Below are positions 1 to 11,531 of a stretch of DNA of 64,000 bases, piece after piece. Under the pieces are notes generated by a model that saw only the letters and a list, made by a program, of their open reading frames with translations, searched no databases and had not been told where the DNA came from. Location: NCBI GenBank assembly GCA_035771175.1, contig CM069596.1, positions 11,427,001 through 11,491,000 of the forward strand, written 5' to 3'. Both the position numbers and the translations under genes were made by a program. Numbering within the stretch: position 1 is the stretch's first letter; every line of letters starts with the position of its first letter. The DNA comes from Paratinospora sagittata (lineage: Eukaryota > Streptophyta > Magnoliopsida > Ranunculales > Menispermaceae).

Positions 1-62
1 ATAATAATTTTAATAATGTAATTTTTTAAATTTGAAGTTATTTTTATAATGTTTTATTAATT
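1..62. other. AT-rich flank left of the first retrotransposon
   Basis: Low-complexity AT-rich DNA with no reading frame. It is the left flank of the large gypsy insertion. The five bases 63-67 (AATTT) are the left copy of that insertion's target-site duplication. Confidence 0.6.
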
Positions 63-67
63 AATTT

Positions 68-3000
68 TGTTGGTGCAAAATCTGACCAACACCAAGTAGG
101 TGAACATGTGGATGAGATGATCTGATTTGGAGGGATGAACTCTCCGACTCCGGCGAGGGTTGATCAGCTAAATCTGAAAAGAAGAGAGAAAAGAGTAGGG
201 CTATCGTAAGGAACACCGATGTGGTGCCGGCCATAGACCCTCCGATGCCTAAGTTAGAGCTTGTATAAGACTATAGCAATAACTCTTGTAGAAAGTTGTT
301 CGTACCTCATGAGGAGAGTTGTAGGTCTTATTTATAGAAGATGTCTTTTGGTCGGAGTGGCTAGCTGCCCAGTAGGGATGGTGCCACGTGTCGTCTTGTC
401 GTTGGTCGAGATGAGCTGGATGAGCTCATCTATTTCGAGTTGGTCTTGAAGAAGGAATCTCATCCTGTCCTTGATGATTCCTATCTTCCTGGTTCATCTC
501 AGAGTAAGAATCTTATCTCATTTCGGATGATCCCTATTTTCCTGATTTGTCTTGAAGGAGGAGTCATATCCCATCTCTATGTCGAAGTTCGTGTTTGAGA
601 GTACAGTTACCTCGAATTCCTCAGGATATGGTGTGCTAGGAAGGACTCCCTAATCTTCTCTATTTCATCTAGAATGATCAGCTCTACTTTAGGCCGAGTT
701 GTCAGCCTTGAACAGAATAGCATTGAGCTCGGCTGGGCTATGCTAACGCTATGTAGCACCCGTCCGTACCTTTAGATGACTTCATTTTGACCCATAGTTT
801 ATCCGTATACGTATTTGTATATGTATATGTATGCGTACGCTCGATGCACGTAGGTTTGAGTGTCTTTGCATGATCTTAGGTCATAGAGAGTGCACATGAA
901 GTTTCGGAACCACCGGAGACCCGTTCGACGTCGAAACATGTTGAAAACGGTGTTTTGGATCCAGTGGAACTCGCTCCATGGAGAAAGAAATTTCTGTCAC
1001 CGATTGCATCAATGTCTTGATCTTCTAGATCCGTGATCCGATTGAGCTCTTCTCTGATAGATCTTCATTATGAACGGTGAAGATTTTGATTGGAGTTATG
1101 TACTGTGAGTTATAGGGCTCCAAACACTATTTTTTGGATTTACGGATTTTCTTGCACAGTTTTAATCAAACGATTGGATCTCGCAATCCCGGATTGAGCT
1201 GAAATTTACCATAATGTTGGTAACTGACTCATAAAACTTATGAATGGTTAAGATGTTAAATTGACGAGTATTTTGCAAGAAATTAATAATCTAAGTGGAA
1301 GTAATTGCAGTAGGAAACTGTTCTTTTTATTTAAGTGTATTTTCTTTCATGTGGGCCCAAAGTAGTTCTATAAAAGCCACTTTGGACGTGGATTGCACAT
1401 TTTTACACTTTGAAAAAGGGGAAGGGAGCTAGGAGAAGGGGAAAAGAAGAGGAGAAGAGAAAGGAGAGAGGACGCTTGGATTTTGGTGCTCTCATGCCCA
1501 AAATCCTTCTAAGGTATATCATTTTCTTCATTTTTTCTCTTTCATGTGTGTTTGCAAGCTTAATTTTGACCTAGGGTTATATAAATCCCGTAATTTAAGG
1601 GAGTGGTGGGAAAACCAATGTTGGACTTAGGCTTTGATTTTGAGATATGTTAATCTGGATGGCATGGGGAGCCTATAAATGGTAAAAGCCCCAATTTCTA
1701 ACAAGAAATTAGTGGGGTTTTATGGTTTTGACCTAAACTAGAAATTTAGACCTAGGGTTTACTATTCAAATTACATGTGATTTATGATGAATGCATGGGT
1801 AATTGTGGATGTATGACACTCCAAATTACTGATTTTGATTAGTGGATACCCTATGGTAGAGTAATTTTGACCTAGGCTATGTAATTTGACAATTTTCATG
1901 TGATTTTGGGATTTGCATGTGATTTGGGGATTTTTGCTCAAATTGGGGCTTTTGACCTAAATCAAGTCAATTGATAAAATTGACTTGGGGATTGTTTAAT
2001 TGGACCCAAATTGAGTAGAATCATGGGTTTAGAATGTTTGAACCTATGTTAAATTGGTATGACTTAGTTCATTTTGACTTTATATTTTGTATTGGCCTAA
2101 ATTGGGGATTTTGGCCAAGACTTAGTCAATTGATGAAATTGACCTAATGTATAGTCTGATTGGCTCTAATTATGATTGAATGTCATGTATATTGGTGGTT
2201 GGATCATGTGATCAACCTATTACATTCAATTTGGGTCAATCTTAGTTTAATTTGAGTTTAAATGATCAAATTGGGCAATATGGAATTTGGCTCAAGGGGA
2301 GGTAACCAATTTAGAATCTAATTGACTTTTGATTTAGGTTTAAGCATGGGTTTTTAGCACACTTATAAGCTGATTTTCAGTTTGTGTAAACCATGTTATT
2401 TTCGAGGTTTTGTGATTGATCTAGAACCCATATAGTCAATTGAAGAGTTGTGGTGATTGGATTGGCTAGACTTAGCCAATCAAGTGTGAGTGTTCTTTTA
2501 CTTTTGGATTATTTATATGTGGCATTGTAGTATAGAAATGTTTTAAATGCTTATGTATTATGGTATGCATGTTTTAATATTTCATAAAATATATTTGAGC
2601 ATAGTCAGTGGGATGACAATTTGGGTTGAGGCTCCTAGTTGGAGTTTCCTTTTTGGGAATTCTCGTAAGTCTAGCGGCGATCCTAGTTGTGTACCTGGTA
2701 GAGGGTTTTATGGCTTGTGCATAGGTAGGTTAGCTTAGGCTAATCCTACGTGCTGCACAACCCCAGAAATCCTATTAGAATATGAGTATTGTGTGTGTGT
2801 TCAGGTGTTGTGTGTCGCGCACCAGCCCTTTGATCCCTGTACTCAGGAGGTGTTAGGATTGCATGTGCATGATTACAAATGATATGCATTGTCTTACGTA
2901 TGACATGATGCATTTATGTTAGCATGTATGTAATCTTATTTCATCATCATGATCTTGCCATGTTTTTATAAATGCACGTATATGCCACTTGTAAATGACA

Positions 3001-3677
3001 TTCACGGAGCTTGTTGTAGCTCACACCTCACCCTTTTCTTTCAGGATCTGATAGAAAAGGGAAAGGAAAGGCTTGACTGCGGAGCGTCCCTTGATTTTGA
3101 TTGATGTAGGTGTTGTATATTTATTTTTGTATTTTGATATTATGTACATAATAACACCTAGTATTTGCATATTTAACACATAGATGGGATGCGTTGGCTT
3201 GTATTATTTTGTGGACTTTGAAATTTTATTTTTGGTAAATTTGGAGATGTAATATGTTTACTCATTGTTGATCATGTTTAGATGGATGTTATATCAGGTT
3301 TGTGTTTTATTGGGATTCGTATTTAAATTAGGCTGATGGGGCGCCGAGTGTACCGATGGAAGGTATACTCGGGGGTTCTATGCCAGTCATGACGTCACAT
3401 ATAGTGGGTCGTGACAGGCCAAGATCGTGTTTTCGGGTTTTTTCGTAAATGTCATCTCGTCAGGTCGGCTCGGACGGTTTTCCATGGCTGAGTCAAATCT
3501 GGTTCGGTTGAGCTGATCTGGCGGTCGTATCATCGCACGCGACTTATGTTTTCTATAACACCAAGTCAGCTTTGTTGATGTCCAGGTCAGCTCTACTATT
3601 GTCCAGGTCATCTATGTTAATGTCTAGGTCAGCTCTGCTGATGTCCAGGTCAGCTTTGCTGAGCTGACCATCCAACA
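68..3677 (-). repeat. Left (3') LTR of gypsy element Y, split by solo LTR Z1
   Basis: The LTR pieces are 68-751 and 3417-3677. The first is the reverse complement of 6332-6657 for about 325 bp and then matches 18525-18890. The second matches 18890-19120. Both ends have TG/CA form. A TATA-like box (TATAAATAA on minus) lies at about 328-336, with a CACGTG motif near 385-390. Short direct repeats built on 'GATGTCCAGGTCAGC' occur at 3560-3665. The adjacent 3678-3690 reads on minus as a G-rich tract next to the LTR start, which suits a polypurine tract and marks this as the 3' LTR of a minus-strand element. Confidence 0.8.
752..3416 (+). mobile_element. Solo LTR of family Z (copy 1), inserted in the Y LTR
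   Basis: A 2665-bp TG...CA unit (TGTAGCACCCGTCC...GGGTCGTGACA) interrupts the Y LTR and is homologous in inverse orientation to 13509-16266 over its whole length. There is a TATA box (TATAAAAG, 1369-1376) after a GTGGGCCCAA motif, followed by a purine-rich leader. No long reading frame is present. Long LTRs with these ends are typical of Ty3/gypsy chromovirus (Tekay/Del-type) elements (family knowledge). No internal region is present, hence 'solo LTR'. A clean duplication is not visible at the junctions (747-751 vs 3417-3421), so one edge may be off by about 10 bp. Confidence 0.75.
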
Positions 3678-4110
3678 TTTACCCCGCAAGCCTTTTAGCC
3701 CTAGCTGGGATGAAAAGCTTACCTTCATCTTCAATTTTCCTCGAGATTCGTATTGTGTTTGTTGTGTTTTGGGCTGTCTCATGTTCCTCGAGATTCATTC
3801 GAATCTCATCTGTGTTAACACAACTGGTCGACTCGGAACTGTTAGATATTCCTCGAGATTTGTACTTCTGGAATCGTACAACTAATCGTCACGTCTGTTC
3901 TCTTTTTTCCTAGCTGACCTTGGTACTTAGAAAAATTATCTTACACTTGTTTTCTGGAGATTTAGACGATTTTTCGTAAAAAATTCTCGCCTTGTGAGCT
4001 CGGCTCAAAAAGCCTGCTTCAAGGGACTTAGTAAAATCTTCATTTTGTGAGCTCGGCTTGGAAAGCCTGCTCCTAGGGATTTAAAAGAATTTTCGTAAAA
4101 TTTTCGTCCC
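3678..4110 (-). repeat. 3' untranslated region of element Y
   Basis: Non-coding stretch between the 3' LTR and the displaced integrase fragment. It starts with a G-rich tract on the minus strand (putative polypurine tract, 3678-3690), has three 'TCCTCGAGATT' motifs (about 3740, 3787, 3850), and then about 1.2 copies of the 118-bp unit that is repeated in tandem at 5506-5740 in the same orientation. It abuts integrase coding sequence of the opposite orientation at 4111, so a rearrangement breakpoint lies there. Confidence 0.6.
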
Positions 4111-4944
4111 GTGATTGGGCTTTCGCCAATTCGCAGAGGTCAAGTTAAGTTTGTCATTGTAGCAGTGAATTACTTCACCAAGTGGGCGGAAGCAGAGTCG
4201 CTTGCTCACATAACCGAGCAAAAGACCACGAAATTCATCTGGCAGTCGATTATTTGCCGATTCAGAGTACCATTCGCCATAATATCAGATAATGGGAAAC
4301 AGTTCGACGATGAGAAGTTCAGCTCATTCTGCTACGAGCTCCGAATTCGCCATTTCTTCTCTACACCAGCTCACCCCCAAGCGAATGGGCAAGTCGAAGT
4401 CGTCAACAAGATTATCAAGCATACGTTGAAGACAAGAATCAAGGAGAAGAAGGAAACGTGGGCGGATGACCTCTCACAGGTATCATGGTCTTACAAAACA
4501 ACGTCTAGAACGGCAACCAAAGAAACTCTTTTCTCCCTGGCATTTGGAATGGAAGTTGTTATTCCAATAAAGCTCGACATTACAACTCTGAGAACTTCTT
4601 ACTTCAACGAAGAGAAGAACTCAGAAGCACAGAAAGTCGAGCTGGACCTTTTAGAAGAAATGAGAGAGCAATCACAACTTCGACTAGCTGCATGCCAAAA
4701 GAGAACATCGAAGTACTACAATTCTAAAGTGAGACCCTGTAGTTTCAAAATCGGTGCCCTAGTACTAAGGAAGGTCATGCTCAACACCAAGGAGGCCGGA
4801 GCAGGGGCTCTCGGCCCAAACTGGAAAGGACCATGCAAGGTCATTGTCATACTGAGGAACAGAGTCTACGAGTTGGAAGACCTCGATGGAAGACGGATTA
4901 CCAAGCCATGGAACGCAGAGCATCTTAAGTTTTACTACCAGTAG
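4111..4944 (+). pseudogene. Integrase fragment of gypsy element Y (orientation opposite to its LTRs)
   Basis: A 277-codon open frame covering the catalytic core and C-terminus of a Ty3/gypsy integrase, which inserts retroelement cDNA into the host genome. Visible motifs are the core start VAVNYFTKWAEAE (residues about 17-29), SDNGKQF with the second Asp (about 59-65), and HPQANGQVE with the catalytic Glu (about 87-95). The C-terminal part has a conserved LRKV and an NWKGPCKV segment. The first catalytic Asp, normally in a VDYFTKW context, is Asn, which should abolish catalysis. The N-terminal zinc-binding HHCC domain and the link to RNase H are absent. It begins abruptly against 3'UTR repeats, so it is a rearranged fragment despite the long open frame. 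Confidence 0.85.
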
Positions 4945-5049
4945 TTGTAGCAAGTAGGAGTAGCTCAGTAGGAATAGCAAGCAGGGATCACCTACTCAAC
5001 TTAGAATTATCATTTTGTCATCTTTTATTGAAGTTTATAAACTAGTTTG

Positions 5050-6166
5050 TTTCTTGACTACTTTGCATGAACAAATTTACCAACAACTCTCGACACAAGA
5101 TGGCAAGAAGGAAAACGACTAATACCTTGGGGATGCGAGCCTTGCTGAAATAATCTCTGAGAAGGGGCCGAAAGCCCAAAGTACCCTAGGGTCCGAGCTC
5201 AAGCCTGAATTATTGCCAGGAAGAAAGCTAAGGCCTAAAGTACCTTGGGATCTAAGCTCGTCAGAGTTCAGGTTATCGCCGAGAAGGAGTTCATTCTCAA
5301 AGTACCTTGGGATCTCAGCTTGTCCTAGCTCATGTTATCACTGAGAAAGAGTTCATTCTCATAGTACCTTGGGGTCTTAGCTCGTTAGAGCTCGGACTAT
5401 CGCCAGAAACAACACTCTCAAAGTAGCTTAAGCTCGGATCGTTGTCGAGCTCACAGGGACGAAGATTCTACTAAGTCCCCTGAAGCAGGTTGTCCGTGGG
5501 ACGAAGAATTTTCGTAAAATCTTCGTCCCATGAGCTCGGCTCGGACAACCTACTTCAGGGGATTTAGTAGAATCTTCGTCTCGTGAGCTAAGCTCGGAAA
5601 GCCTGCTTCTTGGGACTTAGAAGAATTTTCGTAAAAGTCTTTGTCTCGTGAGCTCGGCTCGGACAACCTGCTTCAGGGGAATTAGTAGAATCTTCGTCTC
5701 ATGAGCTAAGCTAGGAAAGCCTGCTTCTTGGGACTTAGAAGAATTTTTGTAAAAGTTTTTGTCCCGTGAGCTCGACAATGATCCGAGCTTGAACTACTTT
5801 GAGAGTGTTATTCCTGGTGATAGTCCGAGCTCTAACGAGCTAGGACCCCAAGGTACTATGAGAATGAACTCCTTCTCGACGATAACCTGAGCTCTGACGA
5901 GTTGAGATCCCATGGTACTTTGAGAATTAACTCCTTCTCGACGAAAACCTGAACTCTGACGAGCTCAGATCCCAAGGTACTTTAGGCCTTAGCCTTCTTC
6001 TTGGCGATAATCTGGGCTTGGGCTCGAACCCGGGGTACTTTGGGCTTTCGGTCCCTTCTTGTAGATTATTTGAGCAAGGCTTGTATTGTATTAGTCATTT
6101 TCCTTCTTGCCATCTTGTGTCGAGAGTTGTTGGTAAATTTGTTCACGCAAAGTAGTTAGAAACAAC
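5050..6166. repeat. 1.1-kb imperfect palindrome in the Y 3'UTR
   Basis: The left arm (about 5050-5500) and right arm (about 5760-6166) are inverted copies. For example, the stretch around 5090-5215 pairs with about 6000-6130 with only scattered mismatches. Each arm carries four or so degenerate units of about 70 bp containing 'AAAGTACCTTGGGATC'. Between the arms lie two tandem 117-118 bp units (5506-5622, 5623-5740). The left arm directly follows the integrase end, where gypsy 3'UTRs normally lie. The right arm is therefore the extra, inverted copy. Transcripts across it could fold into a long hairpin (inference). Confidence 0.8.
5506..5740. repeat. Two tandem 118-bp units at the palindrome centre
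   Basis: Units 5506-5622 and 5623-5740 both start GAATTTTCGTAAAA and contain GAGCTCGGCTCGGACAACCT and GGACTTAGAA. A further partial copy in the same orientation lies at about 3957-4095 next to the left LTR, which shows the array belonged to the Y 3'UTR. Confidence 0.75.
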
Positions 6167-6331
6167 CATGATTTTTCTTTAACTTATTTAGTATATAATA
6201 TTTAATTTATTTTCGAAAAAACTTAAAGTGACTTGTCAAATCCTTGTGGATCGACCTTGTTAAGTGCTACAACTCACCTTGTGCGCTTGCAAGTATTTAT
6301 TTTTATTGATCTATTCAAAAAAATTACATCA
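6157..6331 (+). repeat. Displaced 3' end of an X-element LTR
   Basis: Reverse complement of 17338-17512 (the last about 175 bp of the X LTR), ending in CATCA at 6327-6331. It is followed at 6332-6336 by TGACA, whose complement TGTCA matches the TGTCG flanking X at 18525-18529 except for one C/T-type difference. It therefore completes the truncated X LTR at 10580-11516, now separated by an inversion. About 76 bp of the LTR (equivalent to 17513-17588) are lost. Confidence 0.75.
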
Positions 6332-6657
6332 TGACACGTGGCACCATACCTACTGGGTAGCTAGCCAATCCGGCCAGAAGATATCCTCTATAAATAAGAC
6401 CTACAACTCTCCTCATAAGGTACGAACAACTTTCTACAAGAGTTATTGCTATAGCCTTATACGAGCTCTAACTTAGGCATCGGAAGGTCATTAGCCGACA
6501 CCACACCGGTGTTCCTTACAATAGCCCTACTTCTTTCTCTCTTCTTTTCAGATCTAGCTGATCAACCCTCGCTGGAGTCGGAGAATTCATCCCTCAAAAT
6601 CAAATCATCTCCGCCACGTGTTCACCTACTTGGTGTTGGTCAGATTTTGCACCAACA
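6332..6657 (+). repeat. Promoter-proximal (R-U5) half of the Y 5' LTR, inverted
   Basis: Reverse complement of about 68-395 in the left LTR. It has a TATA box (TATAAATAAG, 6389-6398) and ends CACCAACA at 6657, immediately followed by a primer-binding site. The other half of the same LTR is at 18525-19120. Element X lies between them and an inversion has flipped this half. Confidence 0.8.
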
Positions 6658-6680
6658 TTTGACGTCATTTGTGGGGATCG
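6658..6680 (+). other. Primer-binding site of element Y (tRNA-Asp type)
   Basis: The bases directly after the LTR end (TTTGACGTCATTTGTGGGGA and on into TCGAC) align with the 3' end complement of plant tRNA-Asp, a primer commonly used by non-chromovirus Ty3/gypsy elements, with several CpG-type changes. Position and match support its role in starting minus-strand cDNA. Confidence 0.65.
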
Positions 6681-6710
6681 ACTTATCAGGCCAGTAACAG
6701 CTTTCCGACA

Positions 6711-9700
6711 ATGAGTCAAGAGACAGATCCCCAATATCTGGAAGAGCTCCCGTCTTCGCCTCAGCCTCCTAAGGCCCAACGAGGGAGACCCCCTAAAAAG
6801 AAGAAGAACTCTGCTCAGAAGTCTGCACGAATCTACAACATTGAAAGAAAGTAAAGAAGATCTCTCAACTAGTGCTAGAGCATAACGAGGTATTACGAGC
6901 AACTCTTCCTTCATCACTGCCACGACTCGCAAAGGTTCAGAAAGATGAAGGAACTCGCTGCTGGAGTATCAACTCTCAACCGAAAGCTGCGAAAAGCAGC
7001 AGCAAACGTCTAGACGGCTCAAAACAAAGATCTTTTTCCATAGGAGATCTTTGCCACTCTCTAGAGGCGAAAAAGAAGAAGCACAAGTCAAGCCCTTTCC
7101 AAGTCCAATCAACATGAAAGAGATCACGTTGTGCTCCACGAAGATCGGTCCCAGCCAGGTTAGCCGCAACCAGGTCGGCCTCGACAAGAATCCCAAAGAT
7201 TGGGTCCCTTCCTGCAAGGTCATCTCGGTCTGTACAGTCCAGGCTGACTTGGCCTTCTAGGAGTGTCCAAACCCGGTCTCATACAGAGTATGAAGATTTT
7301 CCCTCACCTTTCACCAAAGAAGTGCTTCAGTCCCTACTCCCAAAGAATGTTAAAACGACAGAAGTCAAACCGTACAAGGGAAAGATTGACCCAAGACAAC
7401 ACGTTGAAAACTACAAATCCTGGATGGAATTCAAAGGATATGACGACGCAACAATGTGCAAGGGCTTCCAACTCACCCTCAGAGGACCAGCTCGGAAGTG
7501 GTATTGGAAGCTAGAACCGGGGTCGATCTTCTCATTTGGTCATCTTGCTCACAAGTTTATCGAACACTTCACGGTAAGAAAGAAATGAAAAAATTGGTGA
7601 ACAGCTTGCTGACCATTCGACAAAAGCAAGGGAAAAATCTCAAGAATTACCTCGAGCGATTTGATAATGCTCGAGTTGAGGTCGACGACTGTGATGACAA
7701 AAATACTATCACAACCTTCATGGCCGGGCTGAGGCTCGGACGATTCCACTACTCCTTAGGAAAGAAAGCTCAAACATATAAGGAAGTCCTAGATCGAGCT
7801 CAGAAGTACATTAACGCGGATGAGCAGGCTAAAGCCAAAAGAGAAGAGGATAATCCTTCCAACAGTTCGAAGAAGGACAAGAAGAGGAAAAGAGACGATG
7901 AAGCCAAAGAGGACAACCGAGATGGGAAGAGGTTCAATTCAGATAGACGGGACCAAAAAAATAAGGGCATCCATAACGTTTATTCAACATATACGCCTTT
8001 GACCACCTCGGTAGAGCAGATCTTCCTAGAGATCCAAGACAAGGAATACCTCAAATGGCCAAAAAAGCTAAGCTCTCCTTCTGATTGACGGGACAAGAGG
8101 AAGTATTGTCGATACTACAAGGATCATGGTAATAATACTGACTAGTGCTTCGACTTGAAAGAGGAGATAGAAACTCTTATCGGCCGAGGTCGTCTACAAG
8201 AATACGTGAACGGCTCGGATCAGAGAAGAGCTCAGTCGCCAGAGAAGGGAAGAGTTGACCAGCCGAGGGAGATCAGAACCATTTTTGGTAGAGACCTCGA
8301 GAAAACGTCGAACCGAGCACTGAAGGCTTACGTCCGAGCTGCACGAACAGACGTTTTGATCCTGTCGAGCCAACTGAAAAAGCAAAGGAGAACAGACTTC
8401 ACTATCACCTTCACAGAGGAGGAGGCTAGAGACATCTGCAGACTTCATTCTGATGCTTTGGTGATAACATTGGATGTGGCGAATTACAAAATTCATCGAA
8501 TCCTCGTCGACAATGGCAGCTCGACTGACATTTTCTACTGGTTGGCATTTGAAAAGTTGGGGCTTCCAAAAACGCAGGTCACTCCTGGGGACGTCCCTCT
8601 CATCGGATTTACAGGAGATGAGATTATGCCAGAATGAAGGATTGCTCTTCCTATCACGTCAGGTGAAGAAGAGCACCGAGCTACAGTTATGATGGAATTT
8701 TTTGTTATGAAGGGTCATTTTGCCTACAACGCAATCGTAGGCAGACCTCTTCTCAACAATCTGAAAGCCGTGGTGTCTACATACCATCTCGCGCTCAAAT
8801 TCCCAACTGATTGCGAAGTAGGTATTGTACGAGGAAACCAAAAGGAATCAAGAAAGTGTCATGCAGTAGCGCTGAAGGGCAAAAGATCGGGAGGGTCGAG
8901 CTTCCGACCTGCCAAGGGAGAGCTCATGAAGGTTGATGTACCTTCTGATCAAGACCTCGATCCGTGAGAAGACACCTCTAGTCTCGAGGCACAAAATGAA
9001 CGGAAAGAGGTGCCGATCATGGAAGACCTGACCAGAACTGTCAAAGTTGGAACTGGGATGAACTCACACCTAGCAAACAAGGTCATCCAGGTATTGAGAG
9101 AGTATAAGGACATATTCGCACGGTCTCATGATTATATACCTGGTATTTCAAAATAAGTGATCGTTCACTGCCTCAACATTGATCAGAAACTCGCCCTACT
9201 ACGACAAAAGAGGAGAGCCCTAAGCGCAGAAAGAGCTGAAGCTCTCCGGGAGGAGGTCGACAAGCTCATTCGGGCCCAGTTCATCCGAGAGGTGTCATAT
9301 CCAGAATGGATGGCCATTGTCGTGATGGTTTGAAAACCAAACAACAAATGGAAGACCTGTGTTGATTTCACAAATCTAAACAAGGCCTGCCCGAATGACA
9401 GTTCCCTGTTTCAAGGATAGATCAGCTCGTTGATGCAACTGCTGACCATGAGTTGCTCAGCTTCATGAATGCTTATTCTGACTACAATCAGATTATGATG
9501 TACCACAGAGATGAAGAGAAGACCTCGTTCATAATAAACTGGGGCTTGTTCTGCTACAAGGTAATGCTCTTCGGCCTTAAAAATGTTGGTGCAACATATC
9601 AAAGTCTGGTGAATCAGGTCTTTGAAGAGAAGATTGGGCGGAACATGGAAGTGTATGTTGACGACATGCTAGTGAAGAGCATCAAATCGGCAGGTCATCC

Positions 9701-10584
9701 TCATGATTTCAGAGAGGTGTTCAACACAATCAGGCAGTACAATATGATGTTAAACCCAACCAAGTGCACATTCGGAGTCACGCAAGAAAATTCCTCAATT
9801 TCTTGGTCAACCAGTGGGGAATCGAGGCAAATCCTGACAAGATCCGAGCCATCCTTGATATGAAAGCGCCCAAAAGCATCAAAGAAGTACAATGTTTGAC
9901 AAGGTGCATTGTTGTACTGAATCTGTTTGTGTCAAAGTCTATAAATAAGTGTCTGTTGTTCTTTAAATTAATAAAGAAGAAGACTGTTGAATGGGATGAA
10001 GAGTGCGAGCAAGCTTTTCAAGAGCTCAAAACTTACCTCAGCTCATTACCTATGCTTTCAAAACCAGTTCTCAGAGAGAAGCTCTTCCTTTATCTGTCCA
10101 TATCTGATGCGACAGTGAGCTCTGCTCTCATCCGAGAAGAGCAGGGGATAGAAAAACTTGTCTACTATGTGAGCAAGTTGGTCATTGCCCTCATTACCTC
10201 AACCCGGAAGCTTCGACCATACTTCCAAGCTCATTCCATTGTCGTGCTCACACGACACCAGCTGCGCTAGGTTTTGCAGAAACCAGAGACTTCAAGTCAG
10301 GTAACGAAGTAGGTTATCGAACTCAGCGAGTTAGATTTGAATATCGACCAAGAATATCTATTAAAGGGCAAGCACTGACTGATTTTGTAAAGGAGTTCTC
10401 TTCCAAGCAGAAAGAGGAAGGTGATATAGATGTCGAGCTCGAGCTGACATGGAAACTGTTTGTCAATGGCTCATCATGCAAACAAGGAAATGAGGCCGGC
10501 GTTGTTTTGGTTTCACCCCAAAGGAGACAAACATCTCGCAACTCTCCGCTATGGCTTCTCGGCCTCAAATAATGAGTTCGAATA
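6711..10584 (+). pseudogene. Degenerate gag-pol of gypsy element Y (gag, protease, RT, RNase H start)
   Basis: ATG at 6711 opens a basic gag leader. The capsid-like part runs about 7330-8000 with a frameshift near 7587. A spacer reading 'TPLTTSVEQI' at about 8000 is followed by in-frame stops at 8086-8088 and about 8143, around a decayed zinc-knuckle (KYCRYYKDHG). The protease has DNGSS at about 8508-8523. Reverse transcriptase spans about 9110-9860 with the YVDD active site at about 9654-9665, in-frame stops near 8965, 9155 and 9333, and frameshifts near 9410 and 9780. RNase H begins about 10440 (FVNGSS) and ends at NEFEYE about 10580, where X LTR sequence abuts. The rest of RNase H and the integrase N-terminus are missing. 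At least four frameshifts and five stops make it non-functional. Orientation is opposite to that expected from its LTRs. Confidence 0.85.
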
Positions 10585-11516
10585 TGAACACAAATAATGC
10601 AATAAATAACAAGAAGTAAATGAAAGAAAGACAAAAAAATAGAAATTACTGAAAATAAAACTTTATTAATGTAAAATAAAAATAAAAATAAAAGAAAACT
10701 TACAGAACTCCAAATCCTTGGGCAATGTCACCTTACCAAGGGTTTGAATGAGCAACTAAAAATAAATCTAACCTAAAAAAATAAAAATAAAAATGAGCGT
10801 AGAGATAGGATCCATTCTCTTGAAATTTAACCCTATTTATAGATGTGCCACATCTTGATTTTCAAAAACAAAAATATATCCACCACCTATTATTCTCTAA
10901 AAATATCCTCTAAAAATGGTCATTTTCTAAATTACATAAAGATTTTCTTTTTCAATCATGAAAATAAGAAGAAGATTGTGCCCATATGTGGAGAAAATTC
11001 TTTTTTCTTCTTTTTGACATGTGTGACTTCTTTTTCTACCATAAATAGGTTGATATGAGCTCAATTAGATTTTCATCAAAGATTGCAACCATGTAAGTCC
11101 CTTCTTTCAAAATCTTTAAGTTGATTAGAATCCAATCAAACGGACTCGGATTGATCATTTAAGCCTTGTTGAATTTAACGCCTTAGCTTCTCCACATCTG
11201 GTCCATGTAGATATGTTGTGTGGATCTTCCTGAAATATGCAATCTCATCCTTTGATCCTGAAAATATCTAAAAAATACTTGAAGACCAAGTGAGACACCA
11301 ACATACCCAAAAATAAAAGCTCAATGACCTTATTAAAAGAAAATTAAAATAAAAAATAAAAAATAAAAAATGCATTATTAATGTAGCCTAAAAATGACCT
11401 AAAAATCTAAAATGTGATGTAAAAAGATTTTTATTATTTTTTATTCTTTTATTTTATTTTCTAACCTAAAAGCACTAAAAACAGGGATAAAAATATGCAA
11501 AATTGTGACTTCATCA
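10580..11516 (-). repeat. Left (3') LTR of X, truncated
   Basis: Collinear with about 17589-18524, differing by point changes and small indels. It starts at ATGAACACAAATAATGC at the junction with RNase H coding sequence and ends CATCA at 11516. Its missing 3' end is the inverted piece 6157-6331. Confidence 0.8.
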
Positions 11517-11531
11517 CACTCCCCCACTAGC
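11517..11531 (-). other. Polypurine tract of X
   Basis: On minus this reads GCTAGTGGGGGAGTG, directly next to the LTR start TGATGAAG. Position and purine content are those of the plus-strand primer of LTR retrotransposons. Confidence 0.65.

Noticed and set aside
7263..7514. Alternative gag-region frames (7263-7514, 6872-7117, 7051-7260)
   Set aside because: They overlap the frame with capsid-like residues and have no family-like motifs.
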